Positions 45,010 to 57,200 of a DNA stretch of 64,000 nt are shown here, piece after piece (position 1 is the first letter of the stretch; each line of letters starts with the position of its first letter). A model generated the notes under the pieces. The model did no database searches, was not told the DNA's origin, and saw only the letters and a program-made list of their open reading frames with translations. Both the position numbers and the translations under genes were made by a program. This stretch comes from Meghimatium bilineatum (taxonomy: Eukaryota; Mollusca; Gastropoda; Stylommatophora; Philomycidae), in assembly GCA_034231615.1 (NCBI GenBank), contig CM067316.1:25257791-25321790 (forward strand), written 5' to 3'.

Positions 45010-45520
45010 TGGTTTGACGAACTGGTGCATTTAACGGCCGTAACGCAGGCACTTAACTGGCTAGAATCGCAAGTCTATTCCCATGCGTACATACTAATTG
45101 ACTCAATGAATATGATTCAGAAAGTCAAAAACAGATGATGTACACGTATGGGATGGGTGGAGTCGTTTAAGAGAACTAAAATGCGGTCCTTACTACGAAA
45201 ACTCACACTGATCTTTGTCCCCGGACACGCGGGCGTGGGGGAAAATAAACGGGTCGACCAACTAGCTAGCCTCACCACAACAGATGGTAAGCCTATGGAC
45301 CAAGTAGACATATGCATTGCTCTTTGTGAGTCCTCAAGAGCAGAGGATTTTGAGATGAATGAGAATGAGTCAATATCGAGAATGCGCGAATAGAGGCGTG
45401 ACCCGTAGAGAACACCTGACAAATATTTATTTTTAAAGCAGTGAACCAACATAGAACCATCAGCCGTTATACCCCGAGAGATTTACTGAAGCCGAGATCT
45501 GAGCACATACGGACGTATCT
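45010..45520 (+). pseudogene. LINE C-terminus, CPVC family
   Basis: Plus strand: FVPGHAGVGENKRVDQLASL, DICIALCESSRAEDFEMNEN, then broken EPT*NHQP and RSEH-like residues. Same family as 21901 and 24968. The CPVC end is lost. Confidence 0.78.
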
Positions 45521-46535
45521 ATATGTTTACGGCACACATAATCAACATACCTAATATAAAGAGTTGTCATAGAGTCTTTATTATTGTAAAAATACTTGAA
45601 TGCCCTTTTGGGTTTCCTTGGGCGGCTTTTTACTTTGGTTGTCAGGACCGTACATGATAGATGGTAGCTATCCTGCTGACACAGCACCTTCTAACTCAGT
45701 AGAGGCAGCAGCATCAGAAATTAAGGCCAGGTCAATCACCACATCTGGACGCTAGACGAGTGGACAACAATCTAATTAGGAATGTAGGAACCTGCATCAC
45801 TGGGGACATTTTCATAATTACTTCAGCTTGTCAGTCCATCAGCTTTCTAAGAATATAACATGCACAGTATCCCATTAGTTGGTTCTAGGTTAATTCAGAT
45901 CTTTCCAGATTATGTAACGGGTACTTTCATCATTCTCTCATTCAGCCTCTTCATCAAAGTGTAGTGCACTACATGTGTGCCGTAAGTAATTCAGGCATTG
46001 CTATATACATCATTGTGCCATATATTACAAGGCAGAACTAAGATGAAATAGAAAGCAATGACTCAACAAATAGATACGGCTATGGACGGATCTAAATGTC
46101 AAACTTTAACAAGAGTTTCCACATACATTCGCTCATGTCTGTATGTGGAAAGTCTGAAGGCCATTTCAGCGGCCCAACACACAAACCACCAGTAAAATAC
46201 TAGTTCCGGGTAGATAGCATGCCTATATGTGATGCTTTCTTCTTGTGGAAGCCCACATCACTTTATCTGTAGATTGCATGGATAGCAGCTCTTCCGTTGA
46301 TCATTCTGATACATGTCTTATAAAACAATCAACATCTCACGAGAAATGCCAACAAACACCAATTTCTGTGGGAAATCACGACCACGGCATTCTTCCGCTT
46401 TGCTAATCGTCCATGTCTCAACAGGGATCTGACCTTCTAGTTCAGGTTGCGAAGAAGGACCACCATCTTTCCTAGCATGTTATATGATGCAACTAAGGAA
46501 AGTTGGGAGATAGGTTAACAACCTGTCTCATGTGA
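45521..46535. other. No gene seen
   Basis: Intergenic; no family recognised. Confidence 0.45.
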
Positions 46536-46697
46536 AAAAAACATCATAGTCACATGTTGCCTCAATTTCTTATTTTTATCTGCTATCAAAAAATCATCAT
46601 AGTCACATGTTGCCTCAATTTCTTATTTTTGTCTATCAACAAATCATCATAGTCACATGTTGCCTCAATTTCTTATTTTTGTCTGCTATCAAAAAAT
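46536..46697. repeat. About 52-bp tandem repeat x3
   Basis: Three copies of CATCATAGTCACATGTTGCC, TCAATTTCTTATTTTTGTCT, GCTATCAAAAA with small indels. Confidence 0.9.
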
Positions 46698-48375
46698 CTT
46701 CATAGATGAAGAGATGCAGGTCAGCTCACATCGTACGTCCTCTCGTGGAAGACTTCAGGGTGGCGGGGGAATGCTAGATGTGGCATTACTAGATATGGGT
46801 CAGCATATCTGACAGAAGAATGATCATTTGGTTGGCCCTGAAATTTCTGCTGTGCTCCTGGCTGGACATGGTACATGTAATCCTATGATACTGGCTCTCA
46901 CTGGAATGCCTCCCTTCAGGGACTAAACTTGGATCCATAATTCCCCCTTACATAGCCATGCCGTTGAGACAACCGTACGGGAGTCTGGATATCACTGCAA
47001 TTACACAACTGATAAAAACCTATGATTTTGTCAGAAAAGATGTGGCCAGTCAAGAGCTATCTACTCACAGCTAAAGGTATTATTTCCTCATCATCCCAGT
47101 CGTATTTGGTACACTATTGAAAATGGATTGCTAATAAATGTATTTTCTCTGACCTCACATCAAGAATGATTCATCTAAAGTAGTTGATTGACAGGGGGAA
47201 TATCAAAGTCTGTGCCTTATGAGCACCACAGAAGTGTATGTAGAACATCTTGTTGAAAAACAAGTTCTTTTTTAAGAACGGTGTATTCTATGAGTTTGTT
47301 TCGACTCCCACGAATTACGAGCGATTAAGCTGCTGTTTCAAATTGTAAGTAATTTTTGTTGGGGCGGGATCCAGATCCCGTTTCATACCTAAAAGACTCC
47401 AACTCTCAGTGGTATGTGATACTTTGATATTTGAGTCTTTGATAACCATAGATACGACTTTGGTATATGGGGGGGGGGAATCTATATTTTTATCAGACTG
47501 GTGGGCCATAAAAACTGCTTGATGGAACGGATATGACTAGCGGGCTGTATTTTGCTCGCCACTGATATATATGTTCAAAGAATTATAGAAATGGTAGTGA
47601 CCAAGGAAGAAGTATGTCCTTTCTATAAAGATCTGAAGAACCTACAATCAACTGACTGCCTTTATATTCTTAGATGGCTGATGGAGGAATGGCAAGGAAG
47701 CACTTATGTCTTCAGTGACATGATGCAGGTTCCTCATTAAGAATCTACTAAGTGTCAAATGTCTTTGTTTCAACGATAAAAACATTGTTTTCCTTGTGTG
47801 CAAGTCTTGCTTGCTCTGCACTTTTCCGGAATCTGTTAGTGTGAAATCATGACAGTAGTAGATTGAACGGATCTGAATCAACACTATGGTTGGAAGTAGA
47901 GCATAGCTAGCTAGAGTAGTTTCAGTATTCAATATGAAGGCATATTTATACTACGCTTATTGTATTACCATGTAATAATTGCAATAGCACTTGAAGCCAA
48001 TGTTTGCATCTCACACATCTTGAGAGGAATTTCCCTCATCTTCACCGCTGTAGTAATTACTCATAAAAGTGTGGTAGGGTAATTTAATTTTCTCTAGAAA
48101 TTTCTATGCATGCTGCTTGGATGACTGTTGATGGCATCACGTTATTCTCTGTTGATTCATCATGAAGCTTATTCATTTGGACGAGACTACATGCTGTATA
48201 AGTTACTCCAGTATTTATTTGTGCATCTCCTGGACTCTCATTCTACCACAGATGTTACAGCGGAATCCCTCTCTTACGTATAATTTTATAAGTTATTTTC
48301 ATATGAAACAATATTTTTCAAAATGTCCAATTATCTTTTCCTATCTTCTTTTCTTGGTACATCATAGCAAATTTG
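46698..48375. other. No gene seen
   Basis: Intergenic; no convincing coding or repeat family. 47330-47430 shares ACTCCAACTCTCAGTGGT-like sequence with 54960-54990. Confidence 0.4.
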
Positions 48376-48610
48376 TTTTTCGCCGGGGTCCGAAAGGGGA
48401 GCAAATAATAGCAGCACTGTTTACCTTCCACGCATGTCGTAAAAGGCGACTAAGGAGGTTATGGGATGGAGCCAAAGCCATTCTGAAGTCGGATATGTCA
48501 GGCCGAAAGGCGCAGATATCGCAGCAATGCTGTAACCCATGACACAACGCATTCCGTTCTCCGGACTACATCCTGCTAATCTGCAAGAGTTTGAGAACGA
48601 ACGCAGAAGA
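48376..48610 (+). mobile_element. SINE subfamily B
   Basis: 235 bp with 9-bp duplications AGCAAATTT (48367-48375, 48611-48619). Lacks about 35 bp in the middle (the GGCTGTCCCATCCCATATAG segment) relative to 58728-59004. Confidence 0.9.
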
Positions 48611-48899
48611 AGCAAATTTCTTATTACATACATATTTCATCGGTCCAGACCAAGTTGTTATGATGTGACTTGACTGTGTTTCAGACTATTCTTTGTGCTG
48701 AACTTTAGTTATTTTTATTCACTGGTAGCGTCTATAGCAGAACAAGAAAGAAAGCTTACTACATGTGAAATGAGACGTCTAAAAAAAAGAAAAAAACAGA
48801 ACAAGAAAATATCAAGTAAAAAATGAAGTGGTTACTGCTGAAACAAAGTCTGTGGTCAAATATATTGAAAAACAGAGACTGAAATTCCCAGTATGATGC

Positions 48900-49160
48900 T
48901 GGACCTGAAAGGGGAGCAAAGAATATCAACACTGTTTACCTTCTATGCATAATCAAGAGACGACTAAGGAGTTATGGGATGGAATTGGCTGTTTCATCCC
49001 ATATAGGATCACAGTTATCTAGAAGCCATGCTGAAGTCGGATGTTGGATTGAAAGGCATTAATATAGCAGCAAAGCTGTAAACCATGACATAATGCATTC
49101 CGTTCTCAGAACTACATCCTGCGAATCTTCTGGCATTGGAGAACGAACGCTGAAGAAGAG
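48900..49160 (+). mobile_element. SINE subfamily B
   Basis: GGACCTGAAAGGGGAGCAAA through GAACGAACGCTGAAGAAG, including the GTTTCATCCCATATAGG segment. Confidence 0.9.
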
Positions 49161-49484
49161 AATGAAATAATTTGGTCACTTAATAAGAATGAACATATTT
49201 TGGCCAGCAGCAAGAGCATACACGAGAATGGAAATAGCAAAAGATAGAGGAACAATGTGGATTGAAGGAGTTACCAATGTTCTGAGTCGTCTCAATATTA
49301 CTGCATATCAAGCAACTAAATGTACTTTAGTACAAATATGATTATCATTCAATCTTGCAATTTCTTACAGCAAAATCAGAGAAAAAAGTAGATAGATAGG
49401 GTTTATTTCTATTGCTAAAAAATGGCAGTACGTCAATTGTTGTGTTTGTTTCAACCCAGTCACTGTAGACTTTTCATCCAAAGG

Positions 49485-50110
49485 CATGGTTGGTTGCCGA
49501 TCCAGCATTCTATGGGCTCATGCTGTTTGAACTAAACCCACTGTGTGATATATGCATGTGTTTGTGAGCTGTTGTTTTGTTCCACATACTGTACAGTGTT
49601 TGGCCTTGGAGGAAGAACCATTTTCCTGATATCATCCAGCGCTGGACATTTAAAAAAGTGGTAACCAACAGTTTCGCAGTGTTGAGCCCGTACTCAGGAG
49701 TGTGTTGTGGTTGTATCTGTTCAGATGATTGTTAAGCTGTACATGTTGTGTACAATGTCGGAAGATGATATTCTGGTCTTTCCTTTCCAGGAGGTTGATG
49801 TCTTTGGGCTGGTCATACAGTTATAGATTTTCCTCCCTGTGTTTTCTGTGGCCCATCTGTTCAGCCAACTCTTTGTTCACATATTTCACATTCCAGTGCT
49901 TAAGGAGCAGACTATAGTCTATAAAAATCACAATGTATTGGACTTTTGATGGAAAGACATCATATATGATTGTCAGGTGGCACAAGGCAACTTCCGGTAT
50001 GTTATTTCAGCATCAGAGTTTGAACTTATCTCCCTATATGCATCAAACAACTCATCAGATGTTTTGTCTGGATATTCTATATAGACAACCTGTGTTGATG
50101 ATTTTGAATG
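49485..50110 (-). mobile_element. LINE 3' end with RNase H remnant
   Basis: Minus strand: VVYIEYPDKTSDELFDAYRE, SNSDAEIT (RNase H), GYHFFKCPALDDIRKMVLPP, then the conserved 3' terminus and GGTTGGTTGC complement (AACC tail). Several stops. Confidence 0.75.
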
Positions 50111-50760
50111 AAACCCGCCAGCGATGCACCACCTATGCCAGTACATGAGGAGCGTGAAGACGCTATCCCTGATGTAATAAGTACACATCGATGAACAAAT
50201 GTTGTATGTTTAGTGTTCTGTGCAGGCATGACAATATGGCCGGTATGATAACGAATCTGTCAAAATTTTACCATCGATCAGTGATTCAGTATCTTAAAGC
50301 TTAAGGATGTCCACAAACCAATATTCATCAGAGAATGTGGCCAGTGTATCATGAAAAATGTGTTTGAACACAATGGTGAAGGGTTGGGCAAGAATATTTC
50401 GAGAAGGGCGACAGGTAACAACAAATGATTTTCTGTGGCCGGGTTAGGCACATGTTGTAACATAAGAAGCCATCACGAAGATAGATACAGAAATATATGT
50501 TGACCATCGCTGGAGTTTGCATCTGCTAGCTAATGAATTCTCTGTGTCATTAAGAACAGTTCAAATGATTGGAAGAAACTGAAATGTCAGGTGTTCTCAG
50601 TGGATATGACGTTTATTGACAGAACAGCATAAGGAAGAATGAATGGGGTGGAATTTGAACCATTTGCAGCATTACCATGAGGAGAGTGATATATTTCTGT
50701 TGCGAATAGTGGCAGATGACGGATCGTGGTGTCACCACTGAGCCAGATACAGGTCTTAGT
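50111..50760 (+). pseudogene. mariner transposase fragment
   Basis: The 5' portion (50111-50205) matches the 5' part of the mariner copy at 60525-60390. Downstream broken frames contain IADDGSWCHH.EP-like residues (about 50710-50745), the first catalytic Asp region of mariner (GDETWVHHY). Heavily decayed. Confidence 0.55.
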
Positions 50761-51719
50761 GCAAGTAGTGATTATACTTTTCAGGTAGCATATCCTATTC
50801 AGGATGTAGCCATTAACCCAGCATCTTTAGCTGTAGTGATTTTCTAGGCAATATAAATACATTCAGTAGTTCGCCATTGCTTTCTCAGCAACCTAGACAA
50901 CATACGGTTAAAAACACAAGTCCACTCCTAATGTCAAGTATTTCCTATACCAGAGTATAGCTCTTAGATAATAATAAGTCATTACTTTTTTAGTTGAGTG
51001 TGCCTGGATAAAGGGTAATTTTCTCCTTAAGTTATGTGTTTGCGGTATAGTTATATACGTCCCACGCTCACTATCTTGGACAGTGACTCATGAGTTTTGT
51101 CTGCTGTGATAGTGTTTGTTTACAAAAATTAATTCAAGTAAATCATCAACAATGTGGTACATACCAACATTTCTTGCAATTTTATATTTATGAATTTATG
51201 TGGCGATGTGTTAAATGTTCAGAATTATACATTTTTAATACAATACTGGAAGATATAGCAAAATGTTGGGCACTGACATAATTAATAACATTTTACATAC
51301 ATAATAATAGTGCTTCTGTTAAAGAAAATTTGAATATGATTTAACTGCATGTGTGTGGATTACTCTAGTTATTTTTGTATGAAGATCGGTTTGGAATGCA
51401 TCTGCAATTTATAAAATGGTTTTTAAAAAAGTACCAACGGTCACATATCCTCAAGCGCTGGGAACAATGGGCTGTTTAGCCTGTAGATGCACCATGTCAA
51501 CACTTTTCAACGAGATTACTCTTTCCATAGATGCCAGATGTCAAAATATGTCAGTGGACATAGCCAAGTCGCTTCTACCAGTAGACAACTACAGTCGTCG
51601 CTAGGCGCTTTTTTATTACTTCTTTCATTGTGGTAGATATTACATTTTTAGTTTGCACTGGGTTAATACCTGGCAGTGACCTTTGCGTGGGTCACAGTTC
51701 ACATTTTCCCTGCATATTT
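50761..51719. other. No gene seen
   Basis: Intergenic, AT-rich. Confidence 0.4.
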
Positions 51720-53460
51720 ACATCATGGAATTATTATGCTTGACTGATTTTTTGGACAAATTTTGCCAGTGGTGAACTTTTTTAAATTGATAGTCATAGG
51801 GTGTCCATCAGTTAGAAGTCTATCTAGTGGATTACTTGTTATTCTTCCACTGTGGGAAGAGGGAAGGCTTAGACTGGCAATCCTCAAGAAGTCCATGGAC
51901 AATCTACAAGCAGAATTTATCTGCCTTGTCAGACCATGTTTGGCCCTCCACAGGACTAGTGAATTTGTGAAGCAAGTTTTCAACAGCCAAAAGAAAATCT
52001 TTCACCACTTATAGCTACTGTGGGCTAACATATAATATGTCAGGTGCTTGTCAACACAATCTATACGTCCCATGTGATAGGTATAGGATTATAGAGCGCA
52101 GGGTTTATCCAGACCTGAACATGATCAGTATGTTTGGATCGGACCCTCTTAGTGAAGGTCTCCGCATTGTGTGCAGTTGTCATCAAATTTACAGCCCTCC
52201 TGTCAAACCATGAGTTGCAGAGAATATTGTCTTCTCCAGCAGTAATAGATGGGTTACTGATTGTTGGGCTTTGCATACCCCTATTGGGAACCCCTCTGTG
52301 ATTCAAACGAAATGTGACACAAGAGCCTGTCTGGTTATTGACTTGAAAAGGTCAGGAGAGGAAAAGAAATTGTCCATATCGACAACATGGCCCTTATCAT
52401 ACAGGGGTTCAACCAAGAAATGTCACAACACAGTGAGCCAACCCCCTGGTACAGTCCACATTGTCCTCCTCAAAGTACAGCTTCCAATTCCAGTCTTTGA
52501 GTCAGCCAATGCCCAAGCCTTCATCTCCACTTTGAGGGTTTCTTGGGCATGTATTGCATAAGACTAGCCCTACCCTTGAAAGCAATCATGCTTTCATCCA
52601 CACTAAGTTCTTTGAAGGGAAAAAAATGTTGAAAATGCTGAAGAAGTGTGTCAATAAATTAATTATTGGATCTTGAATGCCTTGCTGTGGTCAGGTTGCC
52701 CTCAATAGCTAAAAATATGTTCCTACTCATTACATTCCTGAACCCAGACATCTCGAGGAGACATTCATTTGACAATAGAATTTAAAAGAAGAATGTTTGG
52801 TCAGTCCCATCAAGAGCGCCACAGAAATAAACGATATTAGCTGTGACATCCTTCCACAACTTCACTTAAGATGAATAGCTGGTGTCCTGTCCCTCGAGTC
52901 ACTAAGCTGCTTAGCATAAAGGTTAGTTTCAGTCACCAACAGATAGTAGCCTCTGTTATAAACAGACGAAACACATCTACATCACTAATGTTTACATCTA
53001 GGCCAACAGGTCCCGTATCTTCAGAAATATTGCAACGCCATTCATGATTATAACAGAAGGTCCACGATGACTACTAGTTAGACAAAGAACTCCGCCGAAG
53101 ACGGATGTATCGGGCCTATGGTGTAGATAAAACGGCGACACAACACATTTCCATTCTCTGGACTACATCCTGCTGGATATCTAGTAGGAGCTGTCCTACT
53201 ACAAGAGAGATCCAGCGGGAGTTTGAGAATGAATGCTGAAGAAGACAAAGAACTACTAGATCTATTTCTATACCAAGTCTAACTGGGCAGTGAAACAAGA
53301 TCTGCATCCGTAAAACTTAAGAATTTCTCCTCATCATAATCACTATCCATGAAAAAAACTCATGCAAAATGGAGTCCATCATTGCAGAAAAATTTCATCA
53401 AAACAGATGATCTAAAATAGAACAAGACTGCTCTATCGAATAATTTAGTAGCCAGCAGAT
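51720..53460 (-). pseudogene. piggyBac transposase pseudogene
   Basis: Minus-strand remnant of a piggyBac (DDE_Tnp_1_7) transposase. ATG at 53350 opens MDSDYDEEKFLSFTDAD; downstream are ELSVDESMIAFKGRASLMQY with MPKKPSKW (about 52610-52530), the first catalytic Asp region, then NSWFDRRAVNLMTTAHNAET (about 52220-52160, DN-R-VNLLST-H type) and a C-terminal helical part SLPSSHSGRITSNPL. Multiple stops and frameshifts, plus a SINE inserted at 53092-53242. The right flank has a TAAAGTTAA-like terminus at about 53645-53652. Likely the parent type of the TTAA elements in this window. Confidence 0.85.
53092..53242 (+). mobile_element. SINE subfamily A inside piggyBac pseudogene
   Basis: 151 bp with 12-bp duplications AGACAAAGAACT at 53080-53091 and 53243-53254. 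Sense start CCGCCGAAGACGGATGTAT. Confidence 0.93.
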
Positions 53461-53917
53461 GTGACACTTCGGCGGAAGTTACATATCTGAGCTTTGTGTG
53501 GCAAGAATTATACATCTTGTCATCACAATGTCATGAAGTTCCGTACCTGGAATTAAGGCATAGCAATGGGAGTGATTCCAGACGCCGACAGACCCCTAGT
53601 AACGTAATGGCGTCTGCATCTCCAGTTGCCTATGGAGTTCATAAAGTTAACCAAAAAACTAAGCTAGAGTCACTTTCAGTATGGATTCAGAATCAATGAT
53701 GCCATTTCCTGTCTACTATTGTGAGTCATGTTACCCACTTTATGGGTGAATCACAGGAATTTTTGCTAACAATAAACAATCCCACTATTGCTGGTGAAAA
53801 TTGAAACTGAGGATCATGGTCAGTTCATAATTGACAAATATTTCAAAAGGAAAAAAGACATATTTAGTGTTTGTAATTTGTATATTTTTTAATAATAGTT
53901 CATACGTTATTTTCTTA

Positions 53918-53923
53918 TTTATT
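53918..53923 (-). terminator. Candidate WDR36 polyadenylation signal
   Basis: AATAAA on the minus strand about 175 nt downstream of the WDR36 stop codon. A single hexamer in AT-rich DNA, so only suggestive. Confidence 0.4.
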
Positions 53924-54098
53924 CATGTATATGCTTGAGTCTCAAACAATAGCTGAGGGATATTTATGAATTTTATGTAGAAGATGGTTCTCTGGCAGAT
54001 ATTTCATATTTAAGAATCAATCACGCATATCAAATTCTGACATTAATCAGTATTATATTTGGTTCCTCACATCAAACTAACTACACTTGTTCTCAATA

Positions 54099-54248
54099 TC
54101 ACACCACGGCTGACTTCAAGTATGTCACTAGTCCTTGTGTCTTCTGCAACATAACTTGAATTCTATTCCAAGAATGAAGCTGTGTGTCTGCTAGTTTTTC
54201 TAGGGCTGTGGACAAATCAATCTTGCTTGCTATTTCTTCACCATGAAC
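54099..54248 (-). CDS. WDR36: WDR36 last exon
   Basis: 150 nt including the TGA stop: VHGEEIASKIDLSTALEKLA, DTQLHSWNRIQVMLQKTQGL then VTYLKSAVV. Human WDR36 ends NYLKSALL. Acceptor CATACAG. Confidence 0.9.
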   Translation of the reverse strand, partial: VHGEEIASKIDLSTALEKLADTQLHSWNRIQVMLQKTQGLVTYLKSAVV

Positions 54249-57200
54249 CTGTATGAGAAACATTAGAAAACATGAATGGGGCCATGTTACAGATGCTTGA
54301 AATTCTATTTTTTTTCCAATATAATTATCGGTAATATTTTAAAAAAAAAAATTATAGAAAAATCTGTGATTAATAATATCGAACGCTGAAAATGCCTTGG
54401 TTCTTTCAGTACCAGATAAAGCACATTATATTTAAGACTGTAAACTGTCATGCATGTGTAAGTAGTCACTAAGAAAGGCTAAGAGTGACTCTATCCTTTA
54501 AAACATCAATGACCCATTATAAAATACTGAGGTTGAATCTGTCAGGGTGAAAGCAGCATATATCACAGCCAAGATATGAACCATGACACATTCTATTCTT
54601 TGGATTACATCCTGCTAACCTGAAGGAGATTGAGAACGCATGCAGAAGGAAAAAATCTGGAAAATCTTTTCTCTATAAATAAAACTAACCAATGCTACAG
54701 CTATATTTTCATTAATAAAAAAAGCACTGATTAAAAATATGGCTACCTTTATAGACATGCTGTGTATTTGCAAAGCGATTTCCTTCTATCCATAAAGTAT
54801 CTGATTTATAAACCCTTGAATCACATAAAACTATGCACCATTGATTAAATCATTACATTATTTTGCTGTTTCAATCCCCAGGAACTACAAGTGATTAACT
54901 CTTACCTCCCATGTGCAATCAGGTGTTTTCTTCAGAGCTTATTATGTAACATTTATTTCATACACTGAAGACTCCAACTTTCAGTGGTGTTGTGTTTTTA
55001 GAAGAAATCTACTTAGAGAGGTACGTTCCATGGTTTAAAAAAACTATCAAATCTATGTAACACATATCTTTTCTATTCCGACACTACATAACTTCTTAAA
55101 GCTGCTTACCTTCAGAAACAATGCCAAATAGGAATGTGCCAGCTCAAAATCTCTGTTTGACCTCAAGACAGTCTCTATGAACTCCAAAAAGTAGGTCATG
55201 ACCTCATCACTACCCCCTTCTTCAGCACATAATGTTCTAACTTCTCTATCAATGGTTGATGGCCCCATTTCTTTCATTTTTTTCATAACATCGGCATCTG
55301 TATATATTTAAACAAACAAAAGTATTTCACAACTTATTTGTAATGACTAATTAATGGATATTCTATATTAAAAATATAGAATAAATAAAAAAATATTATT
55401 TTAGGTTCTTTCCTAGAAGAAGGGTATACATATTTTCTGGAATGTGAGATGAAATTTAAGAAAAATTGGAGAATAATATTGTGTTCGTGTTTTTATAGAT
55501 TATTTTCCTGGCATTAAATATTAACCACCAACCCGGTATGTATTATTTACACCACCAGCTCAATCTGTTGATAGTGCTTTTTAATACTGCAGTTCCAGGT
55601 GTCCTTCCTGCAGCATAGTAAGTTAAGATCATATTATGTACCCCTGTACATCTTAGCATCTGGGAACACTCCTTACAATGGTAACAATTACTTTGTTGGT
55701 CAAAAGAAATTTCAGTATAATTATAGTTGTCATTTTCTAACTAGGAACGCAGCAGCAGATTGATGTCACAAATTACTTTAAATTTAAGATCGGCACCAAT
55801 TTCTTAAAGAGTATTAAATATAGGCTCGTCTCCTAGGAAAGAATCTTATTTTATCTTTTATTTTCATTGTACTTGTTTTTGAGACAAGTCTTTCCATTAG
55901 ACCAAAATGTTAATTTATCTATTGTTGCCATATTATCTATCACAGGTAATGCCTATAGAGAATTCCTAAGTTGCAGGACAGAATCATTAACACTTATTTC
56001 ATGCTAATAATGTTTAGTGAATAAAAATGAGGCAAGGCTACATTTAGACCAATAATTTAATTTAATATGAAAGAGAGGATGTTCATGATGAAAGAATGAG
56101 AGAAATGGATGTGTCCAAGGGAGGGGGCAGAAAGTGCCTCCTCTCTGAAAAGATCTTAGGAATGCACAACTAACTATAACACTGAGCGTATACACCCATA
56201 GATGGCTGATGGATTGGTGAGCCAAGCATTTATGGGAATGTTCACAGTGCTGTTAAGCTGGTACCTAATCAAGAAAATAAATCATGTAATACTTACAGTT
56301 GTTACTGTTGTGTGCTTTAGATAGCAACAATGCCAGATCAGACAATGCTCCTAGCTGAGGTTTCTTGACATGACTGCCAGTCTGTAAAATGACATACATG
56401 TGAACCAGATTGTACACACAACAATGCACGTGACAAAATATATAACGTTATGATAGACATATATAGCAGTATTTAAATGTTAAAACATTATGATTGACTG
56501 CAAAAAGATATTTTTATAAGTGAAGAAAATTCAACAATATATATCTTTGTATATGATTTAACACTTTCACTGCCACAAATGGCAAAAGTTGCAGCAGCAC
56601 AAAATCCCTTTAACTGCTACAAATGATTTTCTCATCTCAACTGTGAATGTGAATTATTTATGGGTAATTTCATAGACCCAACACTAGTTTTATTCTGTAC
56701 ATCTGTAAAATGTCATTCCAATATGGTTACATTCGTGATAAGATAAGATTTAACATAGATAATCAAAGATTCAATTATTTTAATAGCATTTCTTCAAAGA
56801 AACTTCAAAATTGGCAATGTAGTTGATGATACCCAGTCCAAAATGGGCAATATAGTTAGTGATACCCAGTCCTAAATGTCTTTGATTCAGACTCTTAAAG
56901 CAAGAATTAGCAATACAACAGATTCAGAATTGGACTATAGTTCAAGAAATGATGGTCATAGATTGATATGCGATAGCTCTACAGGTCAAGAGGAAGTGAT
57001 TGACACCCACCAAGAAAACGAGAGTGACACTGCCATAGCAAAGCTCTCAGAAGATTCAACATCATAAAATGAAAGTGGCCTGAAGCATGACCTCACACTG
57101 CTAGACCTTCAGGCCACCAATTCTCTCAGTGAACACATGCACCAAATGTTAAAGACATGTCTTCCAATAGTATAGCAGGAAGTTATAACCATTTGGTTAA

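Noticed and set aside
52271..52561. Plus-strand 96-codon ORF
   Set aside because: Antisense shadow of the piggyBac transposase (DESMIAFKGR region on minus).
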